Shown here piece by piece: positions 9,567 through 23,447 of a stretch of DNA of 64,000 nucleotides. Numbering within the stretch: the first letter of the stretch is position 1; the number at the start of each line of letters is the position of its first letter. The notes under the pieces are model-generated. The model worked only from the letters and a program-made list of their open reading frames with translations. It was not told the origin of the DNA and searched no databases. The DNA comes from Shewanella sairae (lineage in GTDB: Bacteria; Pseudomonadota; Gammaproteobacteria; Enterobacterales; Shewanellaceae). The DNA is taken from assembly GCF_023283535.1 (NCBI RefSeq), contig NZ_JAKILT010000029.1:1-64000 (forward strand). The letters are read 5' to 3'. The position numbers and the translations under genes are program-made.

Positions 9567-9743
9567 ATGTTGAAAAAAATGAGACTGTTTTTGCTGGTAG
9601 GGCTTGGTAGCCTAGTACTGTTGGGCTGTGGGCAAAAAAGTGCGTTATTTAGAGCGCCGCCACAGGAAGTTAATCAGCAGGCAACTGATAAGCAGGTGCC
9701 TGACGCAGAGCATGAGCAAAGCGAACAAAACAAAAAGGACTAA
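9567..9743 (+). CDS. lptM: LptM (YifL-like) small lipoprotein
   Basis: This 58-residue lipoprotein precursor has a basic start (MLKKMR), a hydrophobic segment and the lipobox LVLLGC with lipidated Cys21. A short hydrophilic tail follows, ending QSEQNKKD. AGGG lies about 8 nt before the ATG. In E. coli, LptM (YifL) is a tiny outer-membrane lipoprotein that assists maturation of the LptD LPS translocon, and its gene precedes dapF. Here it precedes lysA, with 5 bp between. The identification rests on size, lipobox and gene order rather than residue identity. Confidence 0.82.
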   Translation: MLKKMRLFLLVGLGSLVLLGCGQKSALFRAPPQEVNQQATDKQVPDAEHEQSEQNKKD

Positions 9744-9748
9744 AGACG

Positions 9749-10993
9749 TTGGATCACTTTTTATATCAAGCAGATGAGCTTTATGCGGAGCAGTGCCAAG
9801 TTGCCGAACTCGCAAAACAGCATGGAACACCGCTGTATATATATTCTCGCGCAACGCTAGAGCGTCATTGGCACGCTTTTGATAACGCGGTGAGTGATCA
9901 TCCACATCTTATTTGTTATGCGGTAAAAGCAAATTCAAATATAGCTGTGCTTAACGTGCTAGCGCGCTTAGGCAGTGGTTTTGATATTGTTTCTGGCGGC
10001 GAGCTATCACGGGTAATAGAAGCTGGCGGCGATCCAGCTAAAGTGGTTTTCTCTGGCGTCGGTAAAACGGTCGCTGAGATGGAAATGGCGCTTAACCTAG
10101 GCATTTATTGCTTTAATGTTGAATCTGCTGCAGAGCTTGAGCAGCTAAACCTAGTGGCTTTGCGTCTGGGTAAAGTAGCGCCAGTGTCTTTGCGGGTTAA
10201 CCCTGATGTCGATGCAGGCACTCACCCTTATATCTCAACCGGTTTAAAAGAAAACAAGTTTGGTATCGCCATGGAAGAAGCCGAGGCTATTTTTGCTCGC
10301 GCTAACGAATTACCAGGTCTTGCTGTTAAGGGCGTTGATTGCCATATCGGTTCCCAACTAACCGAGATTAAACCGTTTTTAGATGCTATGGATCGCATGT
10401 TGGCACTAATTGATCGCCTAGCAGAGCAAGGGATCAAGATTAAACACTTTGATGTGGGCGGTGGACTCGGAGTGACTTACGACGATGAAGTACCACCTCA
10501 GCCTGATGTGTATGCGGCAGCGCTGCTTGAGCGTCTGGGTGATCGCGATCTGAAACTGATCTTTGAACCGGGCAGAGCGATTGCGGCTAATGCCGGGATC
10601 TTTGTTACTCAAGTACTGTATCTAAAAGAAAACAGCGATAAGCGTTTTGCGTTAGTTGATGGCGCAATGAACGACTTGATCCGCCCATCACTCTACAGTG
10701 CATGGCAAAAGATCATTCCTGTGATCGAGCGTGCAGGTACAACACACAACTATGATGTGGTTGGCCCAGTTTGTGAAACCGGCGACTTTTTAGGTAAAGA
10801 TCGTCAATTGAACGTGCAAGCGGGTGACTACCTTGCGGTGCGTTCGTCAGGTGCCTACGGCTTTACGATGGCTTCGAATTATAACTCACGCCCACGCGCA
10901 GCCGAAGTGATGGTTGATGCAGATAACGCTTATGTCATTCGAGAGCGAGAAAAAGTCGCTCAGTTATGGCAAGGTGAGCAGATCCTGCCGTAA
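9749..10993 (+). CDS. lysA: Diaminopimelate decarboxylase
   Basis: The 414-residue PLP enzyme catalyses the last step of lysine synthesis (meso-DAP to lysine). The PLP lysine is in YAVKANSN (Lys60). Further motifs are HIGSQL, FDVGGGLGV, the phosphate-binding EPGRA, and GPVCETGDFLG with the active-site Cys of the dimer partner. The start is TTG at 9749, with AAGGAC ending 8 nt upstream, overlapping the end of lptM. It is followed by dapF, the preceding pathway step. Confidence 0.96.
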   Translation: MDHFLYQADELYAEQCQVAELAKQHGTPLYIYSRATLERHWHAFDNAVSDHPHLICYAVKANSNIAVLNVLARLGSGFDIVSGGELSRVIEAGGDPAKVVFSGVGKTVAEMEMALNLGIYCFNVESAAELEQLNLVALRLGKVAPVSLRVNPDVDAGTHPYISTGLKENKFGIAMEEAEAIFARANELPGLAVKGVDCHIGSQLTEIKPFLDAMDRMLALIDRLAEQGIKIKHFDVGGGLGVTYDDEVPPQPDVYAAALLERLGDRDLKLIFEPGRAIAANAGIFVTQVLYLKENSDKRFALVDGAMNDLIRPSLYSAWQKIIPVIERAGTTHNYDVVGPVCETGDFLGKDRQLNVQAGDYLAVRSSGAYGFTMASNYNSRPRAAEVMVDADNAYVIREREKVAQLWQGEQILP

Positions 10994-11010
10994 ACTAGCA
11001 TAATACTAAG

Positions 11011-11032
11011 TAGCGGATCTTGAGATCCGCTA
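11011..11032 (+). terminator. Perfect hairpin between lysA and dapF
   Basis: tagcggatct pairs with agatccgcta (10 bp) around a 2-nt centre, effectively a 9-bp stem with a ttga loop. It is followed by a T-rich stretch ending at the dapF SD. It could be a partial terminator or attenuator, or an RNA-processing or stabilising element that sets lysA:dapF ratios. It lies about 25 bp before the dapF start. Confidence 0.5.
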
Positions 11033-11056
11033 TTGATACTTTTTAAGGATGTCCCC

Positions 11057-11884
11057 TTGATCCAATTCACTAAGATGCATGGGTTAGGCAATGATTTTAT
11101 GGTCGTCGATGGCGTCACACAGAATGTGTTTTTCTCGCCAGATCAAATTAAGCGCTTAGCCGATCGGAATTTTGGTGTGGGTTTTGATCAGTTATTACTG
11201 GTTGAGCCGCCCTACGATCCCGATTTAGATTTTCATTATCGCATCTTTAATGCTGACGGTAGCGAAGTAGAGCAATGCGGCAATGGCGCACGCTGTTTTG
11301 CACGGTTTGTGCGTAATAAAGGTTTAACGCATAAACATAAAATTCGCGTAAGCACTTCATCGGGTAAGATCACTTTACGCCTTGAGCGCGACGGTAAAGT
11401 CACAGTTAATATGGGCGTGCCGGTACTCGAACCAAGTAAGATCCCATTTACTGCCAAGAAAGTAGAAAAAACCTACTTGCTGTTGGCTAATAGCGGCACT
11501 TATCTGTGTGGCGCGGTTTCCATGGGCAACCCACATTGTGTGATTGAAGTGGATGATGCAGCAACAACTGATGTGGATACCATAGGCGCAGAGCTGACTA
11601 ATCACGAGCGTTTCCCTAAAGGCGTTAATGTTGGCTTTATGCAGGTGGTTAACTCTGGTCATATTAAACTGCGGGTGTATGAACGCGGCGCAGCGGAAAC
11701 CTTAGCTTGCGGCACAGGCGCTTGCGCTGCTGTGGTTGTCGGCATTCAACAAGGTAAGTTAGATCGCAATGTGCAAGTTGATCTTCCAGGTGGCACATTG
11801 ATGATCAACTGGGACGGCGAAGGCAAACCTTTATGGATGACGGGGCCTGCAGAGCATGTTTATGATGGGCAGATCGCACAATGA
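11057..11884 (+). CDS. dapF: Diaminopimelate epimerase
   Basis: This cofactor-independent epimerase (275 residues from the chosen start) converts LL-DAP to meso-DAP for peptidoglycan and lysine. Both catalytic cysteines are visible: QCGNGARC near residue 75 and the C-terminal [12 protein letters not shown] at 11057 was chosen because AAGGA lies 7 nt upstream and the protein then starts [14 protein letters not shown], as family members do. A further in-frame TTG at 11033 would add 8 unlikely residues and lies inside the hairpin. It overlaps the next gene by 4 bp. Confidence 0.96.
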   Translation: MIQFTKMHGLGNDFMVVDGVTQNVFFSPDQIKRLADRNFGVGFDQLLLVEPPYDPDLDFHYRIFNADGSEVEQCGNGARCFARFVRNKGLTHKHKIRVSTSSGKITLRLERDGKVTVNMGVPVLEPSKIPFTAKKVEKTYLLLANSGTYLCGAVSMGNPHCVIEVDDAATTDVDTIGAELTNHERFPKGVNVGFMQVVNSGHIKLRVYERGAAETLACGTGACAAVVVGIQQGKLDRNVQVDLPGGTLMINWDGEGKPLWMTGPAEHVYDGQIAQ

Positions 11885-12513
11885 TCGATAATCCAAATTC
11901 AAACGCCCCTTTTGACGAGATCTTGATCCGCGAATATTTGCTGGATAATCCAGATTTTTTTAGTCGCTATCCAGAGTTATTACTGGCGATGCGCATTCCT
12001 CATGCACAGCGTGGCGCGGTGTCGTTAGTTGAACGCCAGCAAGAAAGCTTGCGTCAACGGGTGCGTCAATTAGAGGAAGAGATCACTGCGCTATTGGCTA
12101 TGGCATCACGTAATGAGCAGATCTACATGTTTAACAGCCGATTATCTATGCAGCTGCTAAAATGTGAAGACATGGGCGACTTACGCCAAGTCTTGTCTAA
12201 TGGGCTAATCGAGCAATTTCAGTTTAGTCACGTTAGGCTAATCACAGTGCATGATATCGACAGTGAACTGTCGCAGATCTGGAGCAAACGTTTAGATTCT
12301 GGCTATTACTTTGGTCGTTTAACCAATGAAGAATCCAAGCGCTTGTTTGGTACTGAAGTGGGCTCTGTAGCACTTTCTCGTTTATCTAAAGAGTGCGGTC
12401 AGGTCATCTTTGCCATCGCTAGCCAAGATCCAATGCACTTTCATCCAGAAATGGATCACCTGCTGTTGTCGCAGCTGAAACAATTACTCGATCACCAGCT
12501 GACAAAAATCTAA
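11881..12513 (+). CDS. DUF484 (YigA-like) GAF-fold protein
   Basis: This 210-residue protein belongs to the DUF484 family. It opens with the conserved [25 protein letters not shown]-like region, followed by a short coiled coil (about 50-80) and a GAF-like C-terminal domain. The molecular role is not established. The family is almost always located between dapF and xerC, as here. It overlaps dapF by 4 bp (ATGA), pointing to translational coupling, and lies 12 bp before xerC. Confidence 0.92.
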   Translation: MIDNPNSNAPFDEILIREYLLDNPDFFSRYPELLLAMRIPHAQRGAVSLVERQQESLRQRVRQLEEEITALLAMASRNEQIYMFNSRLSMQLLKCEDMGDLRQVLSNGLIEQFQFSHVRLITVHDIDSELSQIWSKRLDSGYYFGRLTNEESKRLFGTEVGSVALSRLSKECGQVIFAIASQDPMHFHPEMDHLLLSQLKQLLDHQLTKI

Positions 12514-12525
12514 TCGCGAGGCGAT

Positions 12526-13416
12526 ATGGCTGATAAAGCGTTAGCAGACTTTGAACGATATTTACGTACCGAGCGCCAAGTGTCGGCTTATACGGTGCGT
12601 AATTATTTGTTTGAACTTAATCGGGTTGCCAAACTGTTTACTGAAACAGACTCATGGTTAACGCAGCAGCACGATTCTTTGCAGGCTGTTCTGGCTAAGT
12701 TACACCGCAAAGGCCTTAGTCCCCGTTCACTTTCACTGACGTTATCTTCACTTAAACAGTTTTACGAGTTTTTACTGCGTGAGCAGCTTATCAAAGTGAA
12801 CCCGGCGATTAGTCTTAGTGCGCCTAAGCAAGGCAAGCCTCTTCCTAAGAATATGGATGTTGATTCAGTGACTCATCTGCTGGAAATCGACACCAACGAT
12901 CCCTTAAGTTTTCGCGATAAAGCCATTATGGAACTGTTCTATTCTTCGGGTTTACGCCTAGCAGAACTTGCAGCGTTAAATGCCGCTGATATTCAGTTTT
13001 CACAGGCGCAAGTCAAAGTGCTCGGTAAGGGCAGTAAAGAGCGAATTGTGCCGATTGGTAAATTGGCACTGCAAGCGATAACTCAATGGTTGGATATCAA
13101 GCGCGATATTCCTTGTGAAGATGATGCCCTGTTTGTTACCGCTAAAGGCAAGCGTTTAGCGCACCGCAGCATTCAGGCGCGTTTAGCTAAGTGGGGCCAA
13201 GAGCAGGCTATCGGCATAAAAGTGCATCCACATAAACTGCGGCACTCGTTTGCGACGCATATGCTTGAGTCCAGTGCCGATCTGCGCGCGGTGCAAGAGT
13301 TATTAGGCCACGCTAACCTGTCGACCACACAAGTTTATACCAGCTTGGATTTTCAGCATCTGGCTAAGGTTTACGATGGTGCGCACCCAAGAGCGAAGAA
13401 AAGAGGTCAGTCTTAA
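12526..13416 (+). CDS. xerC: Tyrosine recombinase XerC
   Basis: The 296-residue site-specific recombinase acts with XerD at dif to resolve chromosome dimers at division. The N-terminal SAM-like core-binding domain spans about 1-88. Catalytic residues are seen in SSGLRLAEL (Arg), [12 protein letters not shown] (HxxR), [14 protein letters not shown] (His and nucleophile Tyr). It differs clearly from the two island integrases. It overlaps the next gene by one base. Confidence 0.97.
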   Translation: MADKALADFERYLRTERQVSAYTVRNYLFELNRVAKLFTETDSWLTQQHDSLQAVLAKLHRKGLSPRSLSLTLSSLKQFYEFLLREQLIKVNPAISLSAPKQGKPLPKNMDVDSVTHLLEIDTNDPLSFRDKAIMELFYSSGLRLAELAALNAADIQFSQAQVKVLGKGSKERIVPIGKLALQAITQWLDIKRDIPCEDDALFVTAKGKRLAHRSIQARLAKWGQEQAIGIKVHPHKLRHSFATHMLESSADLRAVQELLGHANLSTTQVYTSLDFQHLAKVYDGAHPRAKKRGQS

Positions 13417-14132
13417 TGAATATCTTTATTCGGCCGCAAGCTTTTGAGGCCATAAGTTTTGATTTAGACGACACCCTTTATGACAATCGACCGGTTATTG
13501 TTGCGGCTGAAAAGGCGCTACAGAATTTCCTGCAGCAACATTATCCGAAAGCAGTCGCGTGGCAATTTGATGATTGGCGTGCGCTCAAATCACGTATGCT
13601 GCGTCGCTCTCCAGAGCTACGTCACGATACCAGTAAAGCAAGGTTGCAGATGCTAGAGCTGGGATTAAATGAGCTTGGGTACGATACAGAAACCGCCAAA
13701 GTAGGTGCTAAAGCCGGGCTGGCACATTTTGCGCTGCACCGTAGTCATTTTAAGGTGTCTGCTGAAGTAATCGAGTTATTAGCGCAGCTTAAGCAAAAGT
13801 ACCGCTTAGTTGGCATTACCAATGGCAATGTTGATTATCAACGCATTGGTTTAGGTGGCGTATTTGAGTTTGTACTGCATCCAGGTCTAGGTTATCCGCA
13901 AAAGCCTGCAGCAGACATGTTTGAGTTGGCTGCAAGCAAATTAGCCTTACCCTTAGATAAAATGCTGCATGTAGGCGATAGCGCTAAAAGTGATGTCGAT
14001 GGCGCAAGAGCGGCAGGCTGCCAAGCTGTGTGGTTAAATCCAGGTTTTGGTGTCAGTTCAAAGTCGCTAGCGACTGGGCAACTGCCGCATATTGAAATCT
14101 CGTCAGTCATGCAGTTACGTCAGCTAGTCTAG
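13416..14132 (+). CDS. yigB: HAD phosphatase YigB (riboflavin pathway)
   Basis: This 238-residue HAD-family hydrolase has motif I FDLDDTLYDN (nucleophile and acid/base Asp), a Thr in GITNGN, a C-terminal Lys in PQKPAADMF and motif IV HVGDSAKSDVDGARAAG. E. coli YigB dephosphorylates 5-amino-6-(5-phosphoribitylamino)uracil in flavin synthesis and sits after xerC, as here. Substrate assignment is by homology and synteny. It is the last gene of the cluster; a terminator follows. Confidence 0.9.
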   Translation: MNIFIRPQAFEAISFDLDDTLYDNRPVIVAAEKALQNFLQQHYPKAVAWQFDDWRALKSRMLRRSPELRHDTSKARLQMLELGLNELGYDTETAKVGAKAGLAHFALHRSHFKVSAEVIELLAQLKQKYRLVGITNGNVDYQRIGLGGVFEFVLHPGLGYPQKPAADMFELAASKLALPLDKMLHVGDSAKSDVDGARAAGCQAVWLNPGFGVSSKSLATGQLPHIEISSVMQLRQLV

Positions 14133-14164
14133 TTTTACGAATTGTTAATGCGCATTGTATTAGT

Positions 14165-14190
14165 AAGGCTCACTTAGGTGAGCCTTTTCG
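14165..14190 (+). terminator. Terminator after yigB
   Basis: aaggctcac pairs with gtgagcctt (9 bp, loop ttag), followed by tttt. It lies 32 bp past the yigB stop and before the convergent ytfE. Confidence 0.8.
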
Positions 14191-14219
14191 TTGTTGATGC
14201 CTAAACCCTAGCATTGGCT

Positions 14220-14957
14220 CTAAGCGGTTAGCGCTAACGCCTTTGGAAACAGAATATTGTTCTCAAGATAGATATGCTGTTTTAAGTCTGCTTCAAACTC
14301 TGCCAAGCTGGCATAGCAAACTCGCCAAGTGGTGCAAGCGTGCGCTGGTGGTTGAAAGTCATTTGTTAGCTCACGTATCTTTTCAAAGATCTGTAATGCA
14401 TCATCATGCTCATGCAGCATGGCATTAATAGGGTTACCAATGTGGCCAAAGCAATTTTGCATCTCAACTTGGTTGTGTAGGCCTAAAATTGCCGGAAACA
14501 GAATTTGCTCTTCTTTCATCAGGTGCGGCATTAAGTCTTCGACGAGTGCACGGATCCAGCCTGCCAAGGGTTTGATTTCAGCATGCTTCTCACCATGAGC
14601 GCGAACCATTTTTTGGCTGTACTCCACAAGTAAAGGCGCTTTATCCCTTACAAATGTATGGTGCGTTGCTTCAATATAGTTAAGTAAATCAGGTAGAGGC
14701 AGTTGATCTAAACCTGGCTGCTTATCGCCTTGGCTATCGAGTGCCATTAAGTCTTCAAGTAAGGCTGTTTCATCTGCATCAAAGCGCTGAATTGCCCGTG
14801 CTAATGAGATCCCACCGCCACAACAAAAATCAATACCGTGCTGACTAAACAAATGTGCGCTGCGAAAATCATTTGCGACTAATTCACCAACGCGACAGGC
14901 AAGCAGTTGCTCTTTTGCGTGCAGTGATTCTGGCTGAAATATATTTGGTTGAGACAT
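14220..14957 (-). CDS. ytfE: YtfE/ScdA-type di-iron iron-sulfur cluster repair protein
   Basis: The 245-residue protein repairs iron-sulfur clusters damaged by nitric oxide or oxidants. The N-terminal ScdA_N domain carries HGIDFCCGGG. The C-terminal hemerythrin-like domain supplies metal ligands in EATHHTFVRD, LMPHLMKEEQILFP, HEHDDA and QHIYLENNILFP. ATG at 14957 was chosen because GGAGAT lies just upstream; an in-frame TTG four codons earlier overlaps that SD. A palindrome matching NsrR sites precedes the gene, consistent with NO induction. Confidence 0.93.
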   Translation of the reverse strand: MSQPNIFQPESLHAKEQLLACRVGELVANDFRSAHLFSQHGIDFCCGGGISLARAIQRFDADETALLEDLMALDSQGDKQPGLDQLPLPDLLNYIEATHHTFVRDKAPLLVEYSQKMVRAHGEKHAEIKPLAGWIRALVEDLMPHLMKEEQILFPAILGLHNQVEMQNCFGHIGNPINAMLHEHDDALQIFEKIRELTNDFQPPAHACTTWRVCYASLAEFEADLKQHIYLENNILFPKALALTA

Positions 14958-15293
14958 TGGTATCTCCAAGGCAAGTGTGACGCTAAATTTACATGTATAT
15001 TATTTACATCTTTTGGGTGGTTCAATTATTACTTGAGTAAAATGCTCGGGTAATCACACTTTTCGCTGTAAATTAACTCGATAGAGGTAGGGGGGGGGAA
15101 GGGGAAATTGGTTGCTATAGGTGTGGGCTCATCGATGTTTTTGAAACTTTTTTATACAGAGAGCGGATTAAGATTTATAAACGCATAGTGTTTTAATTTT
15201 GATTAATTTAAACTAGCCAGCATCAAAGTGATACGAGTGCGCAATAAAGTCAGTCATGTACGTTATTAAAAATAAAGGTAATGCTGCGGCCTA
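14958..15293. other. Divergent intergenic region ytfE / metal-efflux cluster
   Basis: This 336-bp region contains the NsrR-type palindrome and a run of nine G residues near 15091, then AT-rich sequence. It must hold the promoters of ytfE and of the downstream Cys-rich gene. No ORF was supported. Confidence 0.5.
14992..15010. promoter_or_regulatory. NsrR-type operator upstream of ytfE
   Basis: The plus strand reads catgtatattatttacatc. In the ytfE direction this is gATGTA-N7-TACATg, which fits the published NsrR pattern ATGyA-N7-TrCAT with both half-sites intact. It is centred about 44 bp before the ytfE start codon, where a repressor could block the promoter. ytfE is a standard NsrR target in gammaproteobacteria. 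Confidence 0.7.
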
Positions 15294-15704
15294 ATGTCGA
15301 GCTTATCGCGTTTTATCCGAGCAATATTCATCACCTCTCCAGCTAAGTTGGGGCGGATGTTGTTGATCGTGATTTTAACGATGCAATCTATGGTGACGAT
15401 GGCTGATGACTGCAGTTCGTCCCACGATGATTGTGGCAGTGACGCAAGCTATATTGTTGAGCAAAGTAATAGCGCCGACAAGCAACCACAATGTGATGAA
15501 GTTGCAACTGTCAGCCATGTAGATGATGACTGCGCTGAATGCAGTAATAATTGCTGCTCATGCTGTATGACCTTGATGCACCCTGTTACCGCATTAACAT
15601 CTATGACGGCAAGCCCAAATAGCCACCTTTTTGCTTTTAGCTCTACCTCTGTTGAATCCCCTTATTTCGCTTTCTTGCGCCCGCCTAAAGCCTTAATCGT
15701 TTAA
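15294..15704 (+). CDS. Small Cys/His-rich exported protein preceding czcCBA
   Basis: This 136-residue protein has an N-terminal hydrophobic segment (about 19-36, ending TMADDC) that looks like a signal peptide. Its mature part is rich in Cys, Asp and His, with the cluster CAECSNNCCSCCM near residues 85-97. Its length, metal-ligand content and place just upstream of a czcCBA system resemble CzcI/CopL-like periplasmic accessory proteins, but I recognise no specific family. A role in metal binding or sensing in the periplasm is inference. It is followed by a 115-bp gap to czcC. Confidence 0.65.
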   Translation: MSSLSRFIRAIFITSPAKLGRMLLIVILTMQSMVTMADDCSSSHDDCGSDASYIVEQSNSADKQPQCDEVATVSHVDDDCAECSNNCCSCCMTLMHPVTALTSMTASPNSHLFAFSSTSVESPYFAFLRPPKALIV

Positions 15705-15819
15705 TCAAAATTTTATTCATTTAGCGAGCTTTTATCTGCTGGCTGAAGATCTGTTAGACCTCTTTTGGATTTAACTAACAGCTCTGTATTTTTTGTATTA
15801 AATCGAGGCTTATTCTCTG

Positions 15820-17198
15820 ATGTTTTATAATACTTATGCTGGCAACGACGCCTTAAAAATGGCGATGCGTTGTCTTTGGCGAGGGCTGTTTAGCACTCTC
15901 GTTATCATTACTCTGTTATTTGCAGCGCCCTTGCTCGCCAAGGCTGAAACGCAAACAGGTACGCTGTCGTTAACCACGGTTATTGAACGGGTTCAACAGC
16001 AACACCCATCCCTTAAAGTGTTTGAATTTAGAGCTAAGGCTCTTGATGGTACGGCGCAAACCCAAGCGCTAACAACGGGTTTTGAAATCGGCTTTGATGC
16101 TGACAATATTGTGGGAAGCGGTGAGTTTCAAGGTATCGAAAGTGCGGAGTTTAGCGTGTCTTTATCATCGGTGATTGAGCTCGGTGATAAACTGGATGCC
16201 CGCAGCGGTATTGTGAGTGAGCAACGTGCGCTATTAGATGCTGAGCAAAAAATTGCTGCTTTAAACGTACTCGCAGAAGCGACTCGCCGTTATATTGATG
16301 TATTAGCGGCGCAGTCTCAACTAGAGCTTGCCATTGATTCATTACAGCTTGCCGAAGAAACACAAACGGTTGTGGCTAAGCGCGCTCAAGCCGGGGTAAC
16401 TCCGGACGCGGAAGTCAAACGTGCTCAAGCGGCGGTGTTTAATGCAAAACTGGTTGCCGAAACTCAACTGCAGCAGCTCGATTACGCTAAATTAGCTTTA
16501 AGCATGATGTGGGGCGAATCTCAGGTCGGCTTTGATTCGTTGCAAGGCAACTTGTTTGCCTTTAGTGATGATGTCGCGCTCGAACCACTATTCGAGAAGG
16601 TAAAGTACAGCCCAGCGATCACTGCTTATTTAACTCAGGCACAGCTTAAAGAGGCTGAACTGCGTTTTGCCAAAACCCAGTCGAGCACTGATATTAGCTG
16701 GTCGGTTGGTGTTAAACAGTTTCAACAAACTAATGATATGGCATTGACCGCTGGCTTCAGTATGCCGCTGTTTAATGCTGAGCGAAATACTGGCGAAATC
16801 CTTTCTGCTCAAGCGGCAAAAGAGCAAGTGCTGGCTAACCGAGAAGTCGCTTTATTAGAGCTTTATGGTCAGTTATATCGCGCCTATGCCAGCCGCAAGC
16901 AGGCAATGGTGACGGTTAACCGTTTGCAAGCGAGTGTTATTCCTACCTTAACCTTAGCCCTTGAAGATACCAAACGCGCTTATGAGCAAGGCTTGTACAG
17001 CTATCTTGATTATTTAACTGCACGTGAAGAGCTGTTATTTGCTCGTCGAGCACTGATTGATGCTGCGGCCTCAGCGCTGCGTTATGGCGTCGATATAGAG
17101 CAACTGATTGCTGAGCCATTACCTGCTTCACAACATACTTTCTTTAATGACTTTTCCGATCCAGCAGACTTTTCTAATGCAGCTAAAGGACACACAAA

Positions 17199-17202
<4 letters not shown>
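15820..17202 (+). CDS. czcC: Outer-membrane channel of heavy-metal efflux (CzcC, TolC family)
   Basis: The 460-residue outer-membrane factor has an N-terminal signal segment (about 17-42, ending LLAKAETQ) and two long coiled-coil-forming OEP repeats, as in CzcC/CusC-like proteins. It should form the exit duct of a tripartite metal pump with the next two gene products. ATG at 15820 gives a rather long leader; in-frame ATGs at residues 14 and 16 are alternatives. It overlaps czcB by 4 bp (ATGA). Confidence 0.9.
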
Positions 17203-21445
<4,243 letters not shown>

Positions 21446-21465
21446 GAGTTAACTCTTATCGCTAA

Positions 21466-21492
21466 AGAGCGACACAAATTGCTGGTCGCTCT
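21466..21492 (+). repeat. Imperfect stem-loop after czcA
   Basis: agagcgac pairs with gtcgctct around an 11-nt loop, and outer gctaa/ttagc arms extend the stem imperfectly. It lies 20 bp past czcA, before the true terminator. It may stabilise the 3' end of the czc mRNA. Confidence 0.4.
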
Positions 21493-21545
21493 AACTTAGC
21501 GTGAAGCTTGGTTGCAAAAGTAGGAGTTCAGTCCGCCAGTAAAAC

Positions 21546-21572
21546 AAAAGCCCTGCATTGCAGGGCTTTTTT
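21546..21572. terminator. Strong bidirectional terminator czcA / aminopeptidase
   Basis: aaaagccctgc pairs with gcagggctttt around att, followed by T residues on both strands. It lies between the convergent ends of czcA and the M17 aminopeptidase gene. Confidence 0.88.
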
Positions 21573-21603
21573 ATGACTTCTAGATTGTGCCGATAGTACG
21601 TTT

Positions 21604-23136
21604 TTACTTACTTTGGGTCATCAGCCAGTTACTTAGTAAGCGTACGCCATGGCCTGTACCGCCAGCAGGAGTTACACCCACATCTTTTGCCGCCAATGCA
21701 CTCCCCGCAATATCTAAATGCGCCCACTTAGTGTCGCCAGTGAACTGCTGTAAGAATACAGCTGCAGTGGTAGCCCCTGGGCCACCAAAGCCGGCGTTCT
21801 TCAGATCTGCAATTGGGCTTTTAAGTAAGTCATCGTATGCAAGTGGTAAGCGCCAAAGCTTTTCATCTACTGCTTTGCCAGAGAAAGTGAGCTCATCGAC
21901 TAGAGTATCGTCGTCACTAAATACCGCAGTGTAGCGTTTACCGAGTGCGCGAACTTTAGAGCCGGTTAGGGTGGCAACATCAACCATAACTTGTGGCTTG
22001 TAGTATTCACGGGCGTACCACATGCCATCGGCTAAGATTAGGCGACCTTCTGCGTCGGTATTCAGTACTTCAACGCTTAAGCCTTCGGCTGTCATTAATA
22101 CGTCGCCTGGGGCAAGTGCAGTTTCTGATACCATGTTAGCGGCCATTGGCATTACGGCAACGACGTTAACGTCGGCTTTTTGTAGTGCCATAGCCTTAAC
22201 CGCACCAAGTACTGCAGCCGCTCCTGCCATGTCAGACTTCATGCGTGAGATAGAGTCGCCAGATGCCTTAATGTTGTAACCACCAGAGTCGAACGTGATA
22301 CCTTTACCTACAAGCGCGATTGGGGCGTCGTCATTGCCTTCCCAGTGGGCAACTACTAGGCGAGAGCCTTCTAGAGAACCACGCCCAACAGCATGCAGTG
22401 CGCCCATACCTAGTTTGGCGATTTTCTTAGGCTCAAGAATGGTAATTTTAACGCCGAGTTTTTTAAGCTCCTTTGCTGCATTGGCAAAGTCTACCGGTGT
22501 CATTTCAGTTGGGGTTTCAGAGGTTAAGTCGCGGGCTAAGAATACGCCTTGCTCAATAGCTGCTAACTGAGTGTATAGCTTGTCAGTCGTTTTTGAATTG
22601 CTCACGTTCACTGTGTAATTCTTTTCGGCAAGCTTCTTTTCTGAGAAATACTTATCAAACTTATACGCACGCAGGTTAATGCCGTGAGCAAGCTCTGCAG
22701 CGAAGCTAGCGTTGCTGGTGGCATCGCTAATGCCATCGGTCAATACTTGAATGTCTTTTATTTCAATACCGTTAAAATGAGCAGTAATTTCTGCGCCAAG
22801 CTTATTCACTTCACCGGGAGTCAGCTCTGCTTGCTCACCTACACCGATCACTACAAGGCGCTTAGCATCAATGCCAATAGGCATTAAAATCTCAACGATT
22901 TGTTTCTTTTCGCCAGTGAACTCTTGCAGGGCTAGCGCATTGCTAATTTGCTGCTTTGATTGTTTATCTAGCTTACTAAGCGCGCTTGATGCTTGTTCGC
23001 CCGCTTGGAAGACCACTAAGGTGTCGATGTTGTTAGCTTGCTTTTCGACAAAATCAAATGTTTCAGCATTTGCAGAGAAGTTGGTTAATAGACCTAGGCT
23101 TAATGCACTGCTTAATAGGGTTTTCTTAGTTAGCAT
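21604..23136 (-). CDS. Exported M17 leucyl aminopeptidase
   Basis: This is a 510-residue peptidase-family M17 protein with a clear signal peptide (residues 1-24, ending NFSANA), unlike cytoplasmic PepA. The metal/catalytic signatures are VGKGITFDSGGYNIK, ISRMKSDMAGAAAV and NTDAEGRLILADG. It should remove N-terminal residues from peptides in the periplasm using two metal ions. It stands alone, with about 430 bp to the next gene. A GAGGACAT-like SD precedes the ATG. Confidence 0.92.
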   Translation of the reverse strand: MLTKKTLLSSALSLGLLTNFSANAETFDFVEKQANNIDTLVVFQAGEQASSALSKLDKQSKQQISNALALQEFTGEKKQIVEILMPIGIDAKRLVVIGVGEQAELTPGEVNKLGAEITAHFNGIEIKDIQVLTDGISDATSNASFAAELAHGINLRAYKFDKYFSEKKLAEKNYTVNVSNSKTTDKLYTQLAAIEQGVFLARDLTSETPTEMTPVDFANAAKELKKLGVKITILEPKKIAKLGMGALHAVGRGSLEGSRLVVAHWEGNDDAPIALVGKGITFDSGGYNIKASGDSISRMKSDMAGAAAVLGAVKAMALQKADVNVVAVMPMAANMVSETALAPGDVLMTAEGLSVEVLNTDAEGRLILADGMWYAREYYKPQVMVDVATLTGSKVRALGKRYTAVFSDDDTLVDELTFSGKAVDEKLWRLPLAYDDLLKSPIADLKNAGFGGPGATTAAVFLQQFTGDTKWAHLDIAGSALAAKDVGVTPAGGTGHGVRLLSNWLMTQSK

Positions 23137-23447
23137 AATGTCCTCTATCGGGATTTAGTTCTGCGGTCATGTTTGCAAATATGCCGCAGCTTTAATTGTT
23201 GTAATGATACTGATTCTTCAATCTGCACTATGAGCCGTGCTCATGCTTTGTTGAGTCGCGGCGGGTGGTGCAATTTATCACTTTTCGAGTTAACAACTAA
23301 GTTAAAACTTGTTAGAAATTGTCACATGGTTTGCGAGTCTACAAGGTGAAAATTAGCCGAAGCTGAAAGCGCTGCATGGTTTGAGGTTTATTTGCTTGAT
23401 TTACAAATGGAATGAATGCGATTTTTGATGGGGGCAATAGAAATAGC

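Noticed and set aside
11033-11056. Upstream TTG start for dapF
   Set aside because: It begins at the end of the hairpin, lacks an SD and adds residues absent from the family; TTG at 11057 has AAGGA 7 nt upstream.
21466-21492. czcA 3' stem-loop as an island boundary or REP element
   Set aside because: Only one copy was seen in the window and it sits before an ordinary terminator.
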